Source: Kitasatospora sp. GAS204B (GTDB lineage Bacteria; Actinomycetota; Actinomycetes; Streptomycetales; Streptomycetaceae). Taken from it: 64,000 nt of DNA. Of the stretch, positions 17,591-26,744 are shown piece by piece (positions within the stretch are counted from its first letter, which is position 1; each line of letters opens with the position of its first letter). The position numbers were made by a program, and so were the translations under genes. The notes below the pieces were generated by a model. That model had not been told where the DNA came from. It saw only the letters and a list, made by a program, of their open reading frames with translations, and searched no databases. The stretch is from assembly GCF_029892155.1 (NCBI RefSeq), contig NZ_JARZAG010000002.1, positions 186,001-250,000 of the forward strand, read 5' to 3'.

Positions 17591-17636
17591 ACAGCGAGGC
17601 CCGGTGAAGGAGAATTCCTCCACGGGGCCTCGCTGT
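17591..17636 (-). terminator. Terminator of the dasABC-D genes
   Basis: A 16-bp stem with one mismatch (ACAGCGAGGCCCGGTG against its partner) has a further small inner stem. On the minus strand it is followed by GTTTTC, the expected U-tract. It lies 21 bp after the dasD stop. Confidence 0.9.
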
Positions 17637-17656
17637 TGAGCGGCCGTCAGAAAGAT

Positions 17657-19231
17657 CTACTCGGGCACCTCGGCCGCACGCACCGTCGGCTGGCCGGTGA
17701 GCACCTCGACGGCGGCCAGGCCGCAGACCCGGGCCGCACCGTGGGTGGCGATGTGCAGCGCGCCGACCGGGGCGGCCTGCGGCACTCCCATCTCCACCAC
17801 CAGGGCGTCCGGACGGGCCGCCAGCACGCCGTGCACCGCGGCGGCCATCCAGGCGTGGCGGTGCAGGTCGCGCACCACCAGCACCAGCCGGCGGTCCGCG
17901 GCCTCCCGCAGCACCGCGGCGACCAGCTCGTCCAGCTGCCCCTCGGCGGCCACGTCGGCCGGCGAGACGCTGCGCACCCGGGTGCCCGGGAAGCGCTCGG
18001 CCAGCATCCCGGCCACGCCCCACGGGGTCACGTCGCCCACCGCGATGTTGGGCTCGGGCGAGAAGGAGGCGACGTACGGACGGTCCGTCACCGGCACGAA
18101 CGGCTGCGCCGGATCGGCCGTCACCAGCAGCGCCCGGCGCGCGGCCCGCAGGCCGATCGACAGGTCCGGCTCGGTCGGCGCCCCCTGCGCTGAAATCCGA
18201 GCCCAGCTGCCCAGCTCGCGGACCCGCGCGGCGGCGTCGGCGAGCCGCTCCTCGGGCAGCCGGCCCGCGCGCACCGCCCCCACGATCGCGTCCCGCAGGG
18301 CCAGCACGGTCTCCTCATCGGCCAGCCCGCCGCCGACGCAGATCGCGTCGGCGCCGGCGGCCAGCGCCAGCACCGTCCCCTCCTCGATGCCGTACGTGTT
18401 CGCGATCGCGCCCATCTCGATCGCGTCGGTGACGATCAGGCCCGTGTAGCCGAGCCCGCCGTCCTGCGGGCGGCCGCGCAGCAGGCCGCCCAGCACGGCC
18501 TTGCTGAGCGTGGCCGGGTAGACCGGGTCCACCGCCGGGAGCATGATGTGGGCGCTCATCAGGGCCTTGGCCCCGGCCTCGACCGCGGCCCGGAACGGCA
18601 CCAGGTCGCGCGAGCGCAGCAGGTCCTCGTCCACGCCGATCATCGGCAGGCCGTGGTGCGAGTCGATGGCCGTGTCGCCGTGGCCGGGGAAGTGCTTGGC
18701 GCAGGCCGCCACGCCGGCCGACTGCAGGCCCTGGACCCAGGCCGCGGTGTGCCGTGCGCACAGCTCGGGGTCCGCGCCGAACGAGCGCACTCCGATGATC
18801 GGATTGCCCGGGTTGGAGTTGACGTCCGCCGAGGGCGCCCAGTTGTAGTTGATGCCGCACTCGGCCAGCGCGCGGCCCAGCTCGCGGGCCACGTCCCGGG
18901 TCAGCGCCGGGTCGTCGATCTCGCCCAGGGCCAGGTTGCCCGGCCACGAGGAGCCGGAGCCGACCTCCAGGCGGGTGACGTCCCCGCCCTCCTCGTCGAT
19001 CGCGATCAGCAGGTCGGGGTTCTCCTGGCGCAACTGGGCGGTCAGCGCCGCCAGCTGGGCCTGGTCGGTGACGTTGCGGCCGAAGAGCGCCACCGAGCCC
19101 AGGCCGGCCGCCAGGTGGCGGCGGACCCAGTCGGGCGGGGCGGTGGTGCCCTCGAAGCCGGGCTGCAGGACGGTCAGTGCGTCACGGTGCAGCTGGTCGC
19201 TGTCCGGAATGCTCGGAATCAGGATGCTCAC
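17657..19231 (-). CDS. dasD: Beta-N-acetylglucosaminidase, GH3 (DasD)
   Basis: A 524-residue GH3 hydrolase. The NagZ-type signature ACAKHFPGHGDTAIDSHHGL gives the catalytic His of the Asp/His dyad; IAIDEEGGDVTRLE and the nucleophile region VTDAIEMGAIANTYG follow the family. There is no signal peptide, consistent with intracellular cleavage of chitobiose brought in by DasABC. The start is GTG 19231, 9 bp after the dasC stop, so it is in the das operon. A C-terminal domain of about 170 residues follows the catalytic domain. Confidence 0.93.
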   Translation of the reverse strand: MSILIPSIPDSDQLHRDALTVLQPGFEGTTAPPDWVRRHLAAGLGSVALFGRNVTDQAQLAALTAQLRQENPDLLIAIDEEGGDVTRLEVGSGSSWPGNLALGEIDDPALTRDVARELGRALAECGINYNWAPSADVNSNPGNPIIGVRSFGADPELCARHTAAWVQGLQSAGVAACAKHFPGHGDTAIDSHHGLPMIGVDEDLLRSRDLVPFRAAVEAGAKALMSAHIMLPAVDPVYPATLSKAVLGGLLRGRPQDGGLGYTGLIVTDAIEMGAIANTYGIEEGTVLALAAGADAICVGGGLADEETVLALRDAIVGAVRAGRLPEERLADAAARVRELGSWARISAQGAPTEPDLSIGLRAARRALLVTADPAQPFVPVTDRPYVASFSPEPNIAVGDVTPWGVAGMLAERFPGTRVRSVSPADVAAEGQLDELVAAVLREAADRRLVLVVRDLHRHAWMAAAVHGVLAARPDALVVEMGVPQAAPVGALHIATHGAARVCGLAAVEVLTGQPTVRAAEVPE

Positions 19232-19240
19232 GGCGGTCGG

Positions 19241-20080
19241 TCAGCCCTTCACTGCGCCGGCGGTCAGACCACCGACAGCCTTGCGTTGGAGGATCAGGAA
19301 GATGAGCAGTACCGGGATGGCGAACATGGTGGAGGCGGCCATGGTGGCGCCCCAGTCGTCGCCGAAGGTGCTCTGGAAGGAGGTCAACCAGAGCGGCAGG
19401 GTCTGCGCGCTGCCGGGACCGGTGGACTTGTTCAGGATCAGCACCAGCGGGAGCTCGTTCCACGCGGTGATGAAGCCGAACAGCGAGGTGGCCATCAGGC
19501 CCGGGGCCAGCAGCGGGAAGACCACCTTGACGAAGGCCTGGGCGCGGGTGCAGCCGTCCACCATGGCCGACTCCTCCAACTCCTTGGGCACGGCGGCCAT
19601 GAAGCCGCGCAGCGTCCAGATCGTGAAGGGCAGCACCATCATCATGTAGAAGAGCACCAGCGGGACCAGGCTGTTCAGCATGGACTGGTCCCGGACGATC
19701 ATGTAGACCGAGATCGTCATGACCTCCCAGGGCGCCATCTGGGCCATCATGATCACCAGCACGAAGGCCTTGCGGCCGCGGAACTTCATCCGCGAGATCG
19801 CGAACGAGGCCAGCGTGGCGATCACCAGCGAGCCGAGCACCGCGCCCAGCGTGGCGATGAAGCTGTTGCCGACCATCTCCCAGAACTGGGCGGCGCCGCT
19901 CGCCGTGGTGAAGTGCTCCAGGGTGCCGCCGAGCGGCAGGAAGACCGGGGTCTTGCTGATGATGTCGGAGTTCTGCTTGAACGCCGTGGTCACCATCCAG
20001 TAGACCGGGAAGGCGAAGAAGACGAAGAGGACGACCGCGACGATGTTGGCCCAGCTGCGTCCGATGAGCGAGCGCCTCAC
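19241..20080 (-). CDS. dasC: Chitobiose ABC transporter permease DasC
   Basis: A 279-residue inner-membrane permease of the MalG class with about six spans. The first is VVLFVFFAFPVYWMVTTAF and the EAA loop is PKELEESAMVDGCTRAQAFVKVVFPLL. The GTG start at 20080 overlaps the dasB stop by 4 bp (GTGA). A much longer open frame continues upstream through dasB but is a shadow. With DasA and DasB it imports N,N'-diacetylchitobiose. Confidence 0.93.
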   Translation of the reverse strand: MRRSLIGRSWANIVAVVLFVFFAFPVYWMVTTAFKQNSDIISKTPVFLPLGGTLEHFTTASGAAQFWEMVGNSFIATLGAVLGSLVIATLASFAISRMKFRGRKAFVLVIMMAQMAPWEVMTISVYMIVRDQSMLNSLVPLVLFYMMMVLPFTIWTLRGFMAAVPKELEESAMVDGCTRAQAFVKVVFPLLAPGLMATSLFGFITAWNELPLVLILNKSTGPGSAQTLPLWLTSFQSTFGDDWGATMAASTMFAIPVLLIFLILQRKAVGGLTAGAVKG

Positions 20081-21060
20081 AGCTCGTCCTCCTGCTTCAG
20101 AATGATCCGGAAGTAGTACGCCATCAGCACGGCCAGCATCAGGATGGTCAGCACGGCGATCGCCGATCCCATGCCGTAGTGCGAGTTCCCGCTGCCCTCG
20201 ATGTAGGCGTAGACGGGCAGCGTCTCGGTCAGCCGCTCCGGCCCGCCGTTGTTGATGGCCAGGACCTGGGTGAAGCACTTGAACACCCAGATGACCTCGA
20301 GGAAGGTCGTGCCGAGGAAGAACGGCTTCAGGCTGGGGAAGACCACCTTGGTGAAGATCTTGACCGAGCCGGCGCCGTCCAGCCGGGCCGCCTCGTAGAG
20401 CTCGTTGGGGATCGTGGTCAGCGCCGCGTACATGTTGAAGGCGACGAACGGGATCGAACCCCAGACGATCAGCAGCACGATCACGAAGAAGGTGGAGAGC
20501 TGGCTGCTGTACCAGTTGTAGGTGGCCATGCTGTGCCAACCGAGCTGGTTCAGGAACCAGTTGACCACGCCGTACCGCGAGTCGAAGAGCCAGGTGAAGA
20601 CGGTGGTCTGGGCCACGATCGGCATCGCCCAGGCGAGCACCAGGCCGATCTGCAGGAAGAGCCGCATCTTCGAGCCGAGCCGGTTCAGCAGCAGCCCGAC
20701 CAGGGTGCCGCCGACCATGATCAGCACCACGTTGACCGCGGTGAAGGCGATCGAGCGGCCGGTGGTGTGCCAGAACTCGGCGCTGGTGAGCAGCTGCTTG
20801 TAGTTGTCGAACCCGTTCCACTCCGTGGTGTGCTGCACCAGCTGACGGCGGTTCAGGTTCTGGAAGGAGAGCAGCACGGTCTTGACCAGCGGCCAGCCGA
20901 GCAGCGCCAGGGTGGCCACGATGGCCGGCAGCAGCAGGAGGTAGGGCGCGATGCGGCTCAGCAGGCTCGGACCGGCGGCCGGTCTACGACTCTTCGGGGG
21001 CTGTTGCGCCCCGCTCCTCCCAGGGGAGTTCACCCGCACCGGTTCCGACTGAACAGCCAT
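20077..21060 (-). CDS. dasB: Chitobiose ABC transporter permease DasB
   Basis: A 327-residue MalF-class permease with a basic, proline-rich N-terminus, a first span YLLLLPAIVATLALLGWPLV and the EAA loop IPNELYEAARLDGAGSVKIFTKVVFP. ATG 21060 is preceded by AGGAAGAG. It lies between dasA and dasC on the minus strand and forms the channel with DasC. Confidence 0.93.
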   Translation of the reverse strand: MAVQSEPVRVNSPGRSGAQQPPKSRRPAAGPSLLSRIAPYLLLLPAIVATLALLGWPLVKTVLLSFQNLNRRQLVQHTTEWNGFDNYKQLLTSAEFWHTTGRSIAFTAVNVVLIMVGGTLVGLLLNRLGSKMRLFLQIGLVLAWAMPIVAQTTVFTWLFDSRYGVVNWFLNQLGWHSMATYNWYSSQLSTFFVIVLLIVWGSIPFVAFNMYAALTTIPNELYEAARLDGAGSVKIFTKVVFPSLKPFFLGTTFLEVIWVFKCFTQVLAINNGGPERLTETLPVYAYIEGSGNSHYGMGSAIAVLTILMLAVLMAYYFRIILKQEDEL

Positions 21061-21163
21061 TTCTCTCTTCCTCACGCCTGGCCGGACTGGGTGGCCGTGA
21101 AACAGGGGTACGGCGCCGCCCACCGGCTCCGTCAGGGGAGCCGGTGAGCGACGCCGCTCGGTA

Positions 21164-22432
21164 CTACTGCTTCTGGCCCAGCAGGGTGGTGATCTGGTCG
21201 TCGTACTTCTTGGCCGTCGAGTCGTAGTCCGCGCCCTGGAGGACGGCGGTCATGAACTCCTTGATCGGAGACGGCGGGTTCTCGACGCTCGTCCAGTTCG
21301 CCAGGTTCGGCGTGGTGGCACCGTTGGCCGAGGCCGCGATGGCAGCCTGCGCGAACGGGGTGGTGGCCAGCGAGTTCAGCGAGGTCTTGTTCGGGATCAG
21401 GCCCGAAGAGGCCATCATGCTCTCGTACTTGTCCGACAGCATGATCTTCAGCAGGCCCTTGGCCAGGTCGGGGTTCTTGGTGTCCTGGGCGACCGCCAGG
21501 TTGGAACCGCCGAGGAAGACGCCGGACGGCTTGTCCGCGGTCTTGCCGGGGAGCGGGAAGTAGCCCACGTTGTCGGCCGGCATGTCCTTGGCGGCCGGCG
21601 CCTCCCAGCCGAGGCCGATCATCGCGCCCACGTCGCCCTTGGAGAAGACGTCGGTCTGCGGCGGGGTGGCCTCGTCCTTGTCCTTGGGCGCGGTGGAGTA
21701 GCTCTGCAGCTTCGTGTAGGTGCCGAAGGCGTCCTTGGCCTCCGCCGACTCCAGGTTGCCGGCCCAGGCCGAGCCGTTCTGCTTGGCGATCTGGCCGCCC
21801 TCGCCGGCGATCAGGCCGAAGTAGGTGTACCACTCCTGGCCGGGCAGGTAGATCGGCTGGCTGACGCCCTGGGTGGCCTTCAGCTTGTCGAGGTCGGCGT
21901 AGAACTCGTCCAGCGTCTTCGGGGTGCCGGTGATGCCGGCCTTGGTCCACAGCGCCTTGTTGTAGATGACGACGCGGTTGCTGAAGTACCACGGGGCGGC
22001 GTACTGCTTGCCGTCGAGCACCGAGGAGGCGTTCAGGTTGGCGGCCCAGTCGCTGCCGCCGAGGTCGGCCTTGGCCGAGGTGAGGTCCATCAGGCCGCCG
22101 GTCGAGGCGTAGCCGGCGGTCTGGGTGTTGCCGACCTCCAGCACGTCGACCGAGTTGTCGGACAGGCCGGTGGTGATCTTCGCCCCGACGCCGTCCCACT
22201 TCTGGATCTGGATGTTGAGCTTGGCGCCCGGGAACTGGGTCGCGAAGTCGGCCTTCACGCCGTCCTGCCACGCCTGCGGAGCGGAACCGTCCATCAGCCA
22301 CGCGGTGACGGTCTTGCCGTTGTAGTTGGCCGGCTTGCCCGCGCTGTCGCCCGACTTGCCGGACGAGCCGCAGGCCGCGACACCGACGACCATTGCCGCG
22401 ACGCCGACCGCCGCGATGAGCTGACGCTTCAC
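21164..22432 (-). CDS. dasA: Chitobiose-binding lipoprotein DasA
   Basis: A 422-residue extracellular binding lipoprotein: signal peptide with lipobox VGVAAC, then VTAWLMDGSAPQAWQDG, EVGNTQTAGYASTGGL, APWYFSNRVVIYNKALW and LGWEAPAAKDMPADNVGYFP. DasA captures chitobiose and links chitin and GlcNAc availability to development through DasR. The start is GTG 22432 with GGAGG just upstream; the 17 extra residues of the longer frame are not conserved-looking. Paired dre sites lie 132-172 bp upstream. Confidence 0.94.
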   Translation of the reverse strand: MKRQLIAAVGVAAMVVGVAACGSSGKSGDSAGKPANYNGKTVTAWLMDGSAPQAWQDGVKADFATQFPGAKLNIQIQKWDGVGAKITTGLSDNSVDVLEVGNTQTAGYASTGGLMDLTSAKADLGGSDWAANLNASSVLDGKQYAAPWYFSNRVVIYNKALWTKAGITGTPKTLDEFYADLDKLKATQGVSQPIYLPGQEWYTYFGLIAGEGGQIAKQNGSAWAGNLESAEAKDAFGTYTKLQSYSTAPKDKDEATPPQTDVFSKGDVGAMIGLGWEAPAAKDMPADNVGYFPLPGKTADKPSGVFLGGSNLAVAQDTKNPDLAKGLLKIMLSDKYESMMASSGLIPNKTSLNSLATTPFAQAAIAASANGATTPNLANWTSVENPPSPIKEFMTAVLQGADYDSTAKKYDDQITTLLGQKQ

Positions 22433-22563
22433 GCCATCCTCCTGAGGGATGCCCGGGTGCCCCCCATCGGTGGCCGGCGACATACCCCCGCATACCCCCG
22501 CGGAACGGGAGGAAGTGATGTCGCGAACCCTGAGATGGTCTGGGGATTCATGAGTTGGCCTGC

Positions 22564-22579
22564 AGTGGTGTAGACCAGA
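22564..22579. promoter_or_regulatory. dre site 1 between dasA and dasR
   Basis: AGTGGTGTAGACCAGA is a DasR operator-like 16-mer, 132 bp before the dasA start. Confidence 0.8.
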
Positions 22580-22588
22580 TGCCTGGAG

Positions 22589-22604
22589 CTTGGCCTAGAC
22601 CAAT
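22589..22604. promoter_or_regulatory. dre site 2 between dasA and dasR
   Basis: CTTGGCCTAGACCAAT has the same 25-bp offset from its partner as at the second dasA. On the minus strand it sits between TTGACA (-35, 22610-22615) and CAAGCT (-10-like). It may also affect divergent dasR. Confidence 0.85.
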
Positions 22605-22774
22605 GGAGGTGTCAACGGGCCGACAAGCAATCGGGACGAGCCGTTATCAAGCCGACACCGCTCATCGTTCATCGCGTGATGCGCTCCCCGTCGCCCAGGC
22701 ATACGTGCAACGATGTGTGCCGTTAACGAGGTAGTGGGGCCGAGGCGGCCTCGCGAGGACTGGAGAAGCGGCCA

Positions 22775-23584
22775 ATGAGCAGCGACGGGGGCACCACGGC
22801 CCAGCTTCGGGCGGACGAGCCCAAGGCCGGCGAGCCGGACGCCCAAGGCCCGATGGGCGCCGACCCCGCGGCCGCGCGCGTGCCCAAGTACTACGGACTG
22901 AAGCGACACCTGCTCCAGCTCACCGAGACCCAGCCCGCCGGCACCCCGGTCCCCCCGGAGCGCGCGCTGGCCGCGCAGTTCGACACCTCGCGCACCACCG
23001 TCCGCCAGGCCCTTCAGGAGCTGGTGGTCGAAGGCCGGCTGGAGCGCATCCAGGGCAAGGGCACCTTCGTCGCCAAGCCCAAGGTCGCCCAGGCGCTGCA
23101 GCTCACCTCCTATACCGAGGACATGCGCGCCCAGGGCCTGGAGCCCACCTCCCGGCTGATCGAGGTCGGCTACATCACCGCCGACGAGCACCTCGCCCCG
23201 CTGCTCGACATCAAGCCCGGCAGCCGCGTGCTGCGGATCGAGCGCCTGCGGCTGGCCAACGGCGACCCGATGGCGATCGAGGTCGCCCACCTCTCCGCCA
23301 AGCGCTTCCCGGCGCTGCGCCGCAACCTGGTCAAGCACAACTCGCTCTACGCGGCGCTGCGCGAGGTCTACGACGTGGTCGTGGCCGAGGCCGAGGAGAC
23401 CATCGAGACCACCCTGGCCAACCCGCGCGAGGCCGGGCTGCTGGGCTCCGACCTCGGGCTGCCGATGCTGCAGCTCTCGCGGCACTCGTTCGATGCCGAG
23501 GGGGCGCCGGTGGAGTGGGTGCGGTCGATCTACCGGGGGGACCGGTACAAGTTCATCACGCGGCTGCAGCGGCCGAACAGCTGA
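22775..23584 (+). CDS. dasR: GntR/HutC-family regulator DasR
   Basis: A 269-residue regulator. After a variable acidic N-terminus there is a winged HTH (about residues 38-108: [31 protein letters not shown]), then a UTRA effector domain ([20 protein letters not shown] to the C-terminus ending [13 protein letters not shown]). DasR is the GlcNAc-6-P/GlcN-6-P-responsive repressor of chitin use, development and antibiotic genes, acting at dre sites. ATG 22775 has GGAGAA upstream. It is divergent from dasA. Confidence 0.96.
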   Translation: MSSDGGTTAQLRADEPKAGEPDAQGPMGADPAAARVPKYYGLKRHLLQLTETQPAGTPVPPERALAAQFDTSRTTVRQALQELVVEGRLERIQGKGTFVAKPKVAQALQLTSYTEDMRAQGLEPTSRLIEVGYITADEHLAPLLDIKPGSRVLRIERLRLANGDPMAIEVAHLSAKRFPALRRNLVKHNSLYAALREVYDVVVAEAEETIETTLANPREAGLLGSDLGLPMLQLSRHSFDAEGAPVEWVRSIYRGDRYKFITRLQRPNS

Positions 23585-23714
23585 GACCATTGGAGCCGCT
23601 GCGGCCCGACCCGGGCGGCAGCGGCAGGCTCGGCGCTACTGTGAGTTCACGGCCCCCGTGCGGGCCGCCTGCCGGGGAAGCACCCCGGACCGAGCGCACA
23701 CAGAGGAGCATCCC

Positions 23715-24080
23715 GTGCTCGCTGAGATCCGTACCGCCGGCGAGGGCGTTCCGACGACCACCCACGATCTCGGGACCGACCAGGTGGAGATCGCGCTGAT
23801 CGTCGGTCCAGACGTCCTGGAGACGCTGGACCACCTCTCCGGGGACCAGGACACCGCGCAGTACGTCGCCGAGTTGGTGGCGGACGCCATCCGGAAGGCG
23901 ACGCTGGCGAGGGTCGCCGAGGAGTACAAGGCCGCGTACGGTGCCCCGACCGATGAAGAGGAGCGCGAGTACGACGCGATGTTCCAGCGCGCCGCTCAAC
24001 TCGGCGTAGGCTCGTCCCCTGACCGAGCGCAGCTCGAAGGGGACGCAGACCATGGCCGCGAAAAAGGCCACGCAGCTTGA
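23715..24080 (+). CDS. Probable antitoxin of a PIN-toxin pair
   Basis: A 121-residue acidic protein beginning at GTG 23715 (GAGGAGC upstream). A central helical part reads DTAQYVAELVADAIRKATLA, then EYKAAYGAPTDEEEREYDAMF. This helical plus acidic pattern is seen in antitoxins of actinobacterial PIN toxins, but I cannot name a family. Its end overlaps the downstream PIN gene by 29 bp, the usual layout of toxin/antitoxin operons. It would neutralise the toxin and may repress the operon. Confidence 0.6.
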   Translation: MLAEIRTAGEGVPTTTHDLGTDQVEIALIVGPDVLETLDHLSGDQDTAQYVAELVADAIRKATLARVAEEYKAAYGAPTDEEEREYDAMFQRAAQLGVGSSPDRAQLEGDADHGREKGHAA

Positions 24081-24489
24081 CACCTCATCAGTCGGAACGC
24101 TGTTCCTCGACAGCCAGGGACTGAGCCTGCTCATCACCACCAGGCAGGAGGGCCGAGATGTGCAACTGCTCGTCGCACAAGCCCAGGCCCGCGGACAACT
24201 GGTCGCCACCGCCGGCGTCGTCCTGGTGGAGGCGCACCGCCCTGGCGGCAGGGCATCGACGGCCCGTTGGAAACTCGCCGGCGTCAAGGTGATCGACACC
24301 GACCCGGAGATCATCGGCGAGGCCCGAGCTCTGGTGGACAGCACCGGGATACACGGCACGAAGTACACGATCGACGCGATCATCGCGGCCACCGCCAAGA
24401 TCCGCTGCCCTCGGCCGGTCACCTTGGTGACGACCGACGACGATATGAAGGCGTTCGCCGAGGACTTCGCCGAGATCAGGAAGGTCTGA
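24052..24489 (+). CDS. PIN-domain protein, VapC-like toxin
   Basis: A 145-residue protein with PIN-domain acidic positions: FLDSQGLS near residue 20, VVLVEAH near 61 with Glu, TIDAIIAATA near 108 and LVTTDDDMKAF near 125. PIN toxins are metal-dependent RNases that cut tRNA or rRNA. It overlaps the antitoxin-like gene and follows dasR by 467 bp. The first Asp is embedded in LDSQG rather than the more usual LDTxx. Confidence 0.7.
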   Translation: MAAKKATQLDTSSVGTLFLDSQGLSLLITTRQEGRDVQLLVAQAQARGQLVATAGVVLVEAHRPGGRASTARWKLAGVKVIDTDPEIIGEARALVDSTGIHGTKYTIDAIIAATAKIRCPRPVTLVTTDDDMKAFAEDFAEIRKV

Positions 24490-24507
24490 CAGGTAGGTCC
24501 GAGCGGG

Positions 24508-24693
24508 TCACGACGGCTGGGTGCGCGCGTGGCGGGGGCAGGCGCAGTCGGGCCACTGGTCGAAGAGGCGGGACTGGAAGAAGCCGGGCTCGCCCCGGAC
24601 GGTGCGCTTGGGGACGATGGTCACGCGCTTGCCGGTGCTGGTGATGCGGTAGACGTGCAGGGTCATGCGGCTGCCGCTGTTGCGCCTGCTCAT
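24508..24693 (-). CDS. Small basic protein, unknown function
   Basis: A 61-residue basic protein with TLHVYRITSTGKRVTIVPKR, then FDQWPDCACPRHA containing a CxC. The ATG at 24693 has AAAGGAA upstream. It is 54 bp downstream of another small minus-strand gene, and the pair diverges from the XRE regulator. Such small proteins accompany XRE/DUF397 loci in Streptomyces. No function can be assigned. Confidence 0.5.
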   Translation of the reverse strand: MSRRNSGSRMTLHVYRITSTGKRVTIVPKRTVRGEPGFFQSRLFDQWPDCACPRHARTQPS

Positions 24694-24747
24694 GGGTGCT
24701 TCGGTTCCTTTCGCACAGGGGGCCGTTGCTCTTGATCAATGGCGCGA

Positions 24748-24993
24748 TCAGCCGCCGGACTCGATTCCCTTGCGCATCACGTTCGTGAGCTTCACGACGA
24801 CGTCCGGGCGGGCGGCGCCGAGGTCGATCAGGAAGCAGCCGGTCACCTCCCCCATCCGCCAGTTGACCCCGACACTGGGCAGCAGCACACCGGCCAGCGT
24901 GAGGGTGGCGAGGAAGTCGTCCAGGGCGTCGGCGGCCTCCTGGCGGGCGACGCGGAGCTCACGGGCGAGTGGGGAGGGAGAGGGAGAGGACAT
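24748..24993 (-). CDS. Small hypothetical protein
   Basis: An 81-residue protein: a helical N-half (LARELRVARQEAADALDDFL) and a C-half VNWRMGEVTGCFLIDLGAAR. ATG 24993 is chosen where the natural-looking sequence begins; the frame is open further to 25194, but that part reads as low-quality coding sequence. It is probably co-transcribed with the 61-residue gene and divergent from the XRE gene. Confidence 0.5.
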   Translation of the reverse strand: MSSPSPSPLARELRVARQEAADALDDFLATLTLAGVLLPSVGVNWRMGEVTGCFLIDLGAARPDVVVKLTNVMRKGIESGG

Positions 24994-25154
24994 GGGGATG
25001 TCGGTCCGTTCTGGAGTGCGCAGTGCGACTGTGCGGTGACTGTGTGATTCCAGGATCGGCACGCGGGCATATTCTCGCCAGGGCCGACATCCTGACGGAT
25101 CTGACGAACCGTTGACGGATGCGACTAACACCCCTGGCAGGAAAGGGAAACGCG

Positions 25155-26000
25155 GTGGCGGGTCGAAAGAATGAGCTGGATCCGAGCGAATCACCCGGAA
25201 GTCTGTTCGGTGGAATGCTGCGCCACTACCGGGAGTTGAGGGGGCTGTCGCAGCCTCAGCTGGCGGCGCGGATTCCGTGCGACGACAGCCTGGTGAGCCG
25301 GATCGAGAGCGGGACCCGGGCGCCGAAGGGTGGGCTCGCGGAGCGGTGCGACGAGATCCTTGATACGGGCGGGGCGTTGACGTTCCTGATGCCGTACGTG
25401 AAGAAGCGGCTGGCCGCAGCGTTTCGGGAGGGGTTCATGGACTTTGTGGACGAAGAGGCCAGAGCCGTTGAGTTGAGGAACTTCGAGACCTCATGCATCC
25501 CGGGGCTGCTCCAGACTCCTGCCTATGCCCGCGCGCTGCTCTCCACCGGGGCGCTCCTCCTCGACGACGCCCCGGACACGGCGGAGGAGACAATCGCTGT
25601 ACGCCTCGACAGGCAGCGAATCCTCACCTCGGAGGCCCCAACCTTTGCGTTCTTCGTCATTGACGAGAGTGCGCTGCTGCGGCCGGTCGGTGGCCGAGAG
25701 GTGATGCGCGACCAGCTGGATCATCTGCTTGTGACTGCCGAGCTTCCGAACGTCGCGCTGCAGGTAGCGCCGATGTCATTGGGCGAGCGTTCTCCGATGT
25801 GGCAATCTCTCCATCTTCTGAACCTTCCTGACGGATCGGTAGTCGGATATAGCGAGTCTCTGCACGAGGGGTCGCTGGTGCGTGATCACGCGAAGGTCAG
25901 CCTCTGGCAGCGTCAGTATGCTCTCCTGCAGATCGCTTCCCTCTCGCAGGAGGCGTCCCTGGACCTGATCCGCAAAGCCAGACAGGACATGTACTCATGA
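25155..26000 (+). CDS. XRE-family regulator with DUF5753 (WhiJ-like)
   Basis: A 281-residue protein: an HTH_XRE domain (residues 20-75, LRHYRELRGLSQPQLAARIP, SLVSRIESGTRAP), then a DUF5753 effector domain (SCIPGLLQTPAYARALL, FFVIDESALLRPVGG, QVAPMSLGERSPMWQ). These regulators work with small DUF397 partners and control differentiation genes. GTG 25155 was preferred to the first ATG at 25119. The stop overlaps the DUF397 start (ATGA). Confidence 0.88.
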   Translation: MAGRKNELDPSESPGSLFGGMLRHYRELRGLSQPQLAARIPCDDSLVSRIESGTRAPKGGLAERCDEILDTGGALTFLMPYVKKRLAAAFREGFMDFVDEEARAVELRNFETSCIPGLLQTPAYARALLSTGALLLDDAPDTAEETIAVRLDRQRILTSEAPTFAFFVIDESALLRPVGGREVMRDQLDHLLVTAELPNVALQVAPMSLGERSPMWQSLHLLNLPDGSVVGYSESLHEGSLVRDHAKVSLWQRQYALLQIASLSQEASLDLIRKARQDMYS

Positions 26001-26206
26001 GCAACGAGCTGACCCTCGCCCGCTGGCGCAAGTCGAGTTACAGCGATAACCATGGCGCCTGTGTCGAAGTGGCCGACGGTCAGTTCACCGGCGTCGTCCC
26101 CGTCCGCGACTCCAAGGACCCGTCCGGCCCCGCACTCGTCTTCCCCGCCACCTCCTTCGTCGCCTTCGTCGCGAGCCTGAAGTCCGGTGCCATCCACCCC
26201 GCCTGA
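25997..26206 (+). CDS. DUF397 protein, partner of the XRE regulator
   Basis: A 69-residue protein with the DUF397 signature: LARWRKSSYSDNHGACVEVA, then VPVRDSKDPSGPALVFPATS and a terminal FVASLKSG. Members are thought to antagonise or co-act with the adjacent XRE protein. The 4-bp overlap with the preceding gene implies coupled translation in a defined ratio. Confidence 0.9.
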   Translation: MSNELTLARWRKSSYSDNHGACVEVADGQFTGVVPVRDSKDPSGPALVFPATSFVAFVASLKSGAIHPA

Positions 26207-26282
26207 GTCACCATGAGACCCTCGCGCGCCCCTTGACCGGCACACCCGCTCTGGGAGACGGTGATCGAAAAGGGGGCTGGCG

Positions 26283-26744
26283 ATGGCACGGAACGTACCG
26301 GACTTCACCACGCTGCTGAGGGGCGCGCGGAGCACGGCTGTGCATCTGGAGATGCGTGACAGCTACAGCGCCACCGACGACCGCGAGTGCGATGTCCCGC
26401 TGGTCCGCGAGACCGTGGGCCGGGGCGTGGTGCTGCGCCGCGCGCGGATCGTCTCCGAGCCGGTGACCGACTGCGTCCGGCGCGAGCACACCCGTACGCC
26501 GGCGCACCTCGCGGCGGGCGCGCTGGTCCGCTGGCTCCCGCGCCGCCAGGCGTCGACCATCGCCCTGCCGGGCAACGACTTCTGGCTGATCGACAACCGT
26601 CTGGTGCTCTTCCACTGGTTCACCGGCGACGGCGCCTGGGCCGGCCACAGCTTCACCGGGGACCCCGGCGCGGTGAAGCTCTGCGCATCGGCCTTCGCGG
26701 CGGTGTGGGAGCGGGGCGTCCCGCACGAGCAGTACGCCGTCTGA
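26283..26744 (+). CDS. DUF6879-like protein, internally shortened copy
   Basis: A 153-residue protein sharing SAVHLE(M/L)RDSY, RARIVSEPV, RWLPRR, LPGNDFWL and FTGDGA with the 27095 gene; the family name DUF6879 is from memory. Compared with that paralog it lacks about 20 residues after RDSY, including a Trp-rich stretch (positions 42-62 of the paralog). These proteins accompany XRE/DUF397 regulators, and no biochemical role is established to my knowledge. A 136-bp gap follows. Confidence 0.7.
   Translation: MARNVPDFTTLLRGARSTAVHLEMRDSYSATDDRECDVPLVRETVGRGVVLRRARIVSEPVTDCVRREHTRTPAHLAAGALVRWLPRRQASTIALPGNDFWLIDNRLVLFHWFTGDGAWAGHSFTGDPGAVKLCASAFAAVWERGVPHEQYAV

Larger units (their letters stand above)
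22433..22774. promoter_or_regulatory. Divergent dasA/dasR control region
   Basis: This 342-bp region carries the dasA promoter, both dre sites and the dasR promoter. A short tandem GCATACCCCC lies at 22489-22504 in the dasA leader. No gene is visible. Confidence 0.7.

Noticed and set aside
19241..20821. 526-codon version of dasC
   Set aside because: The first 247 codons are a shadow of dasB; the GTG at 20080, overlapping the dasB stop, starts the real permease.
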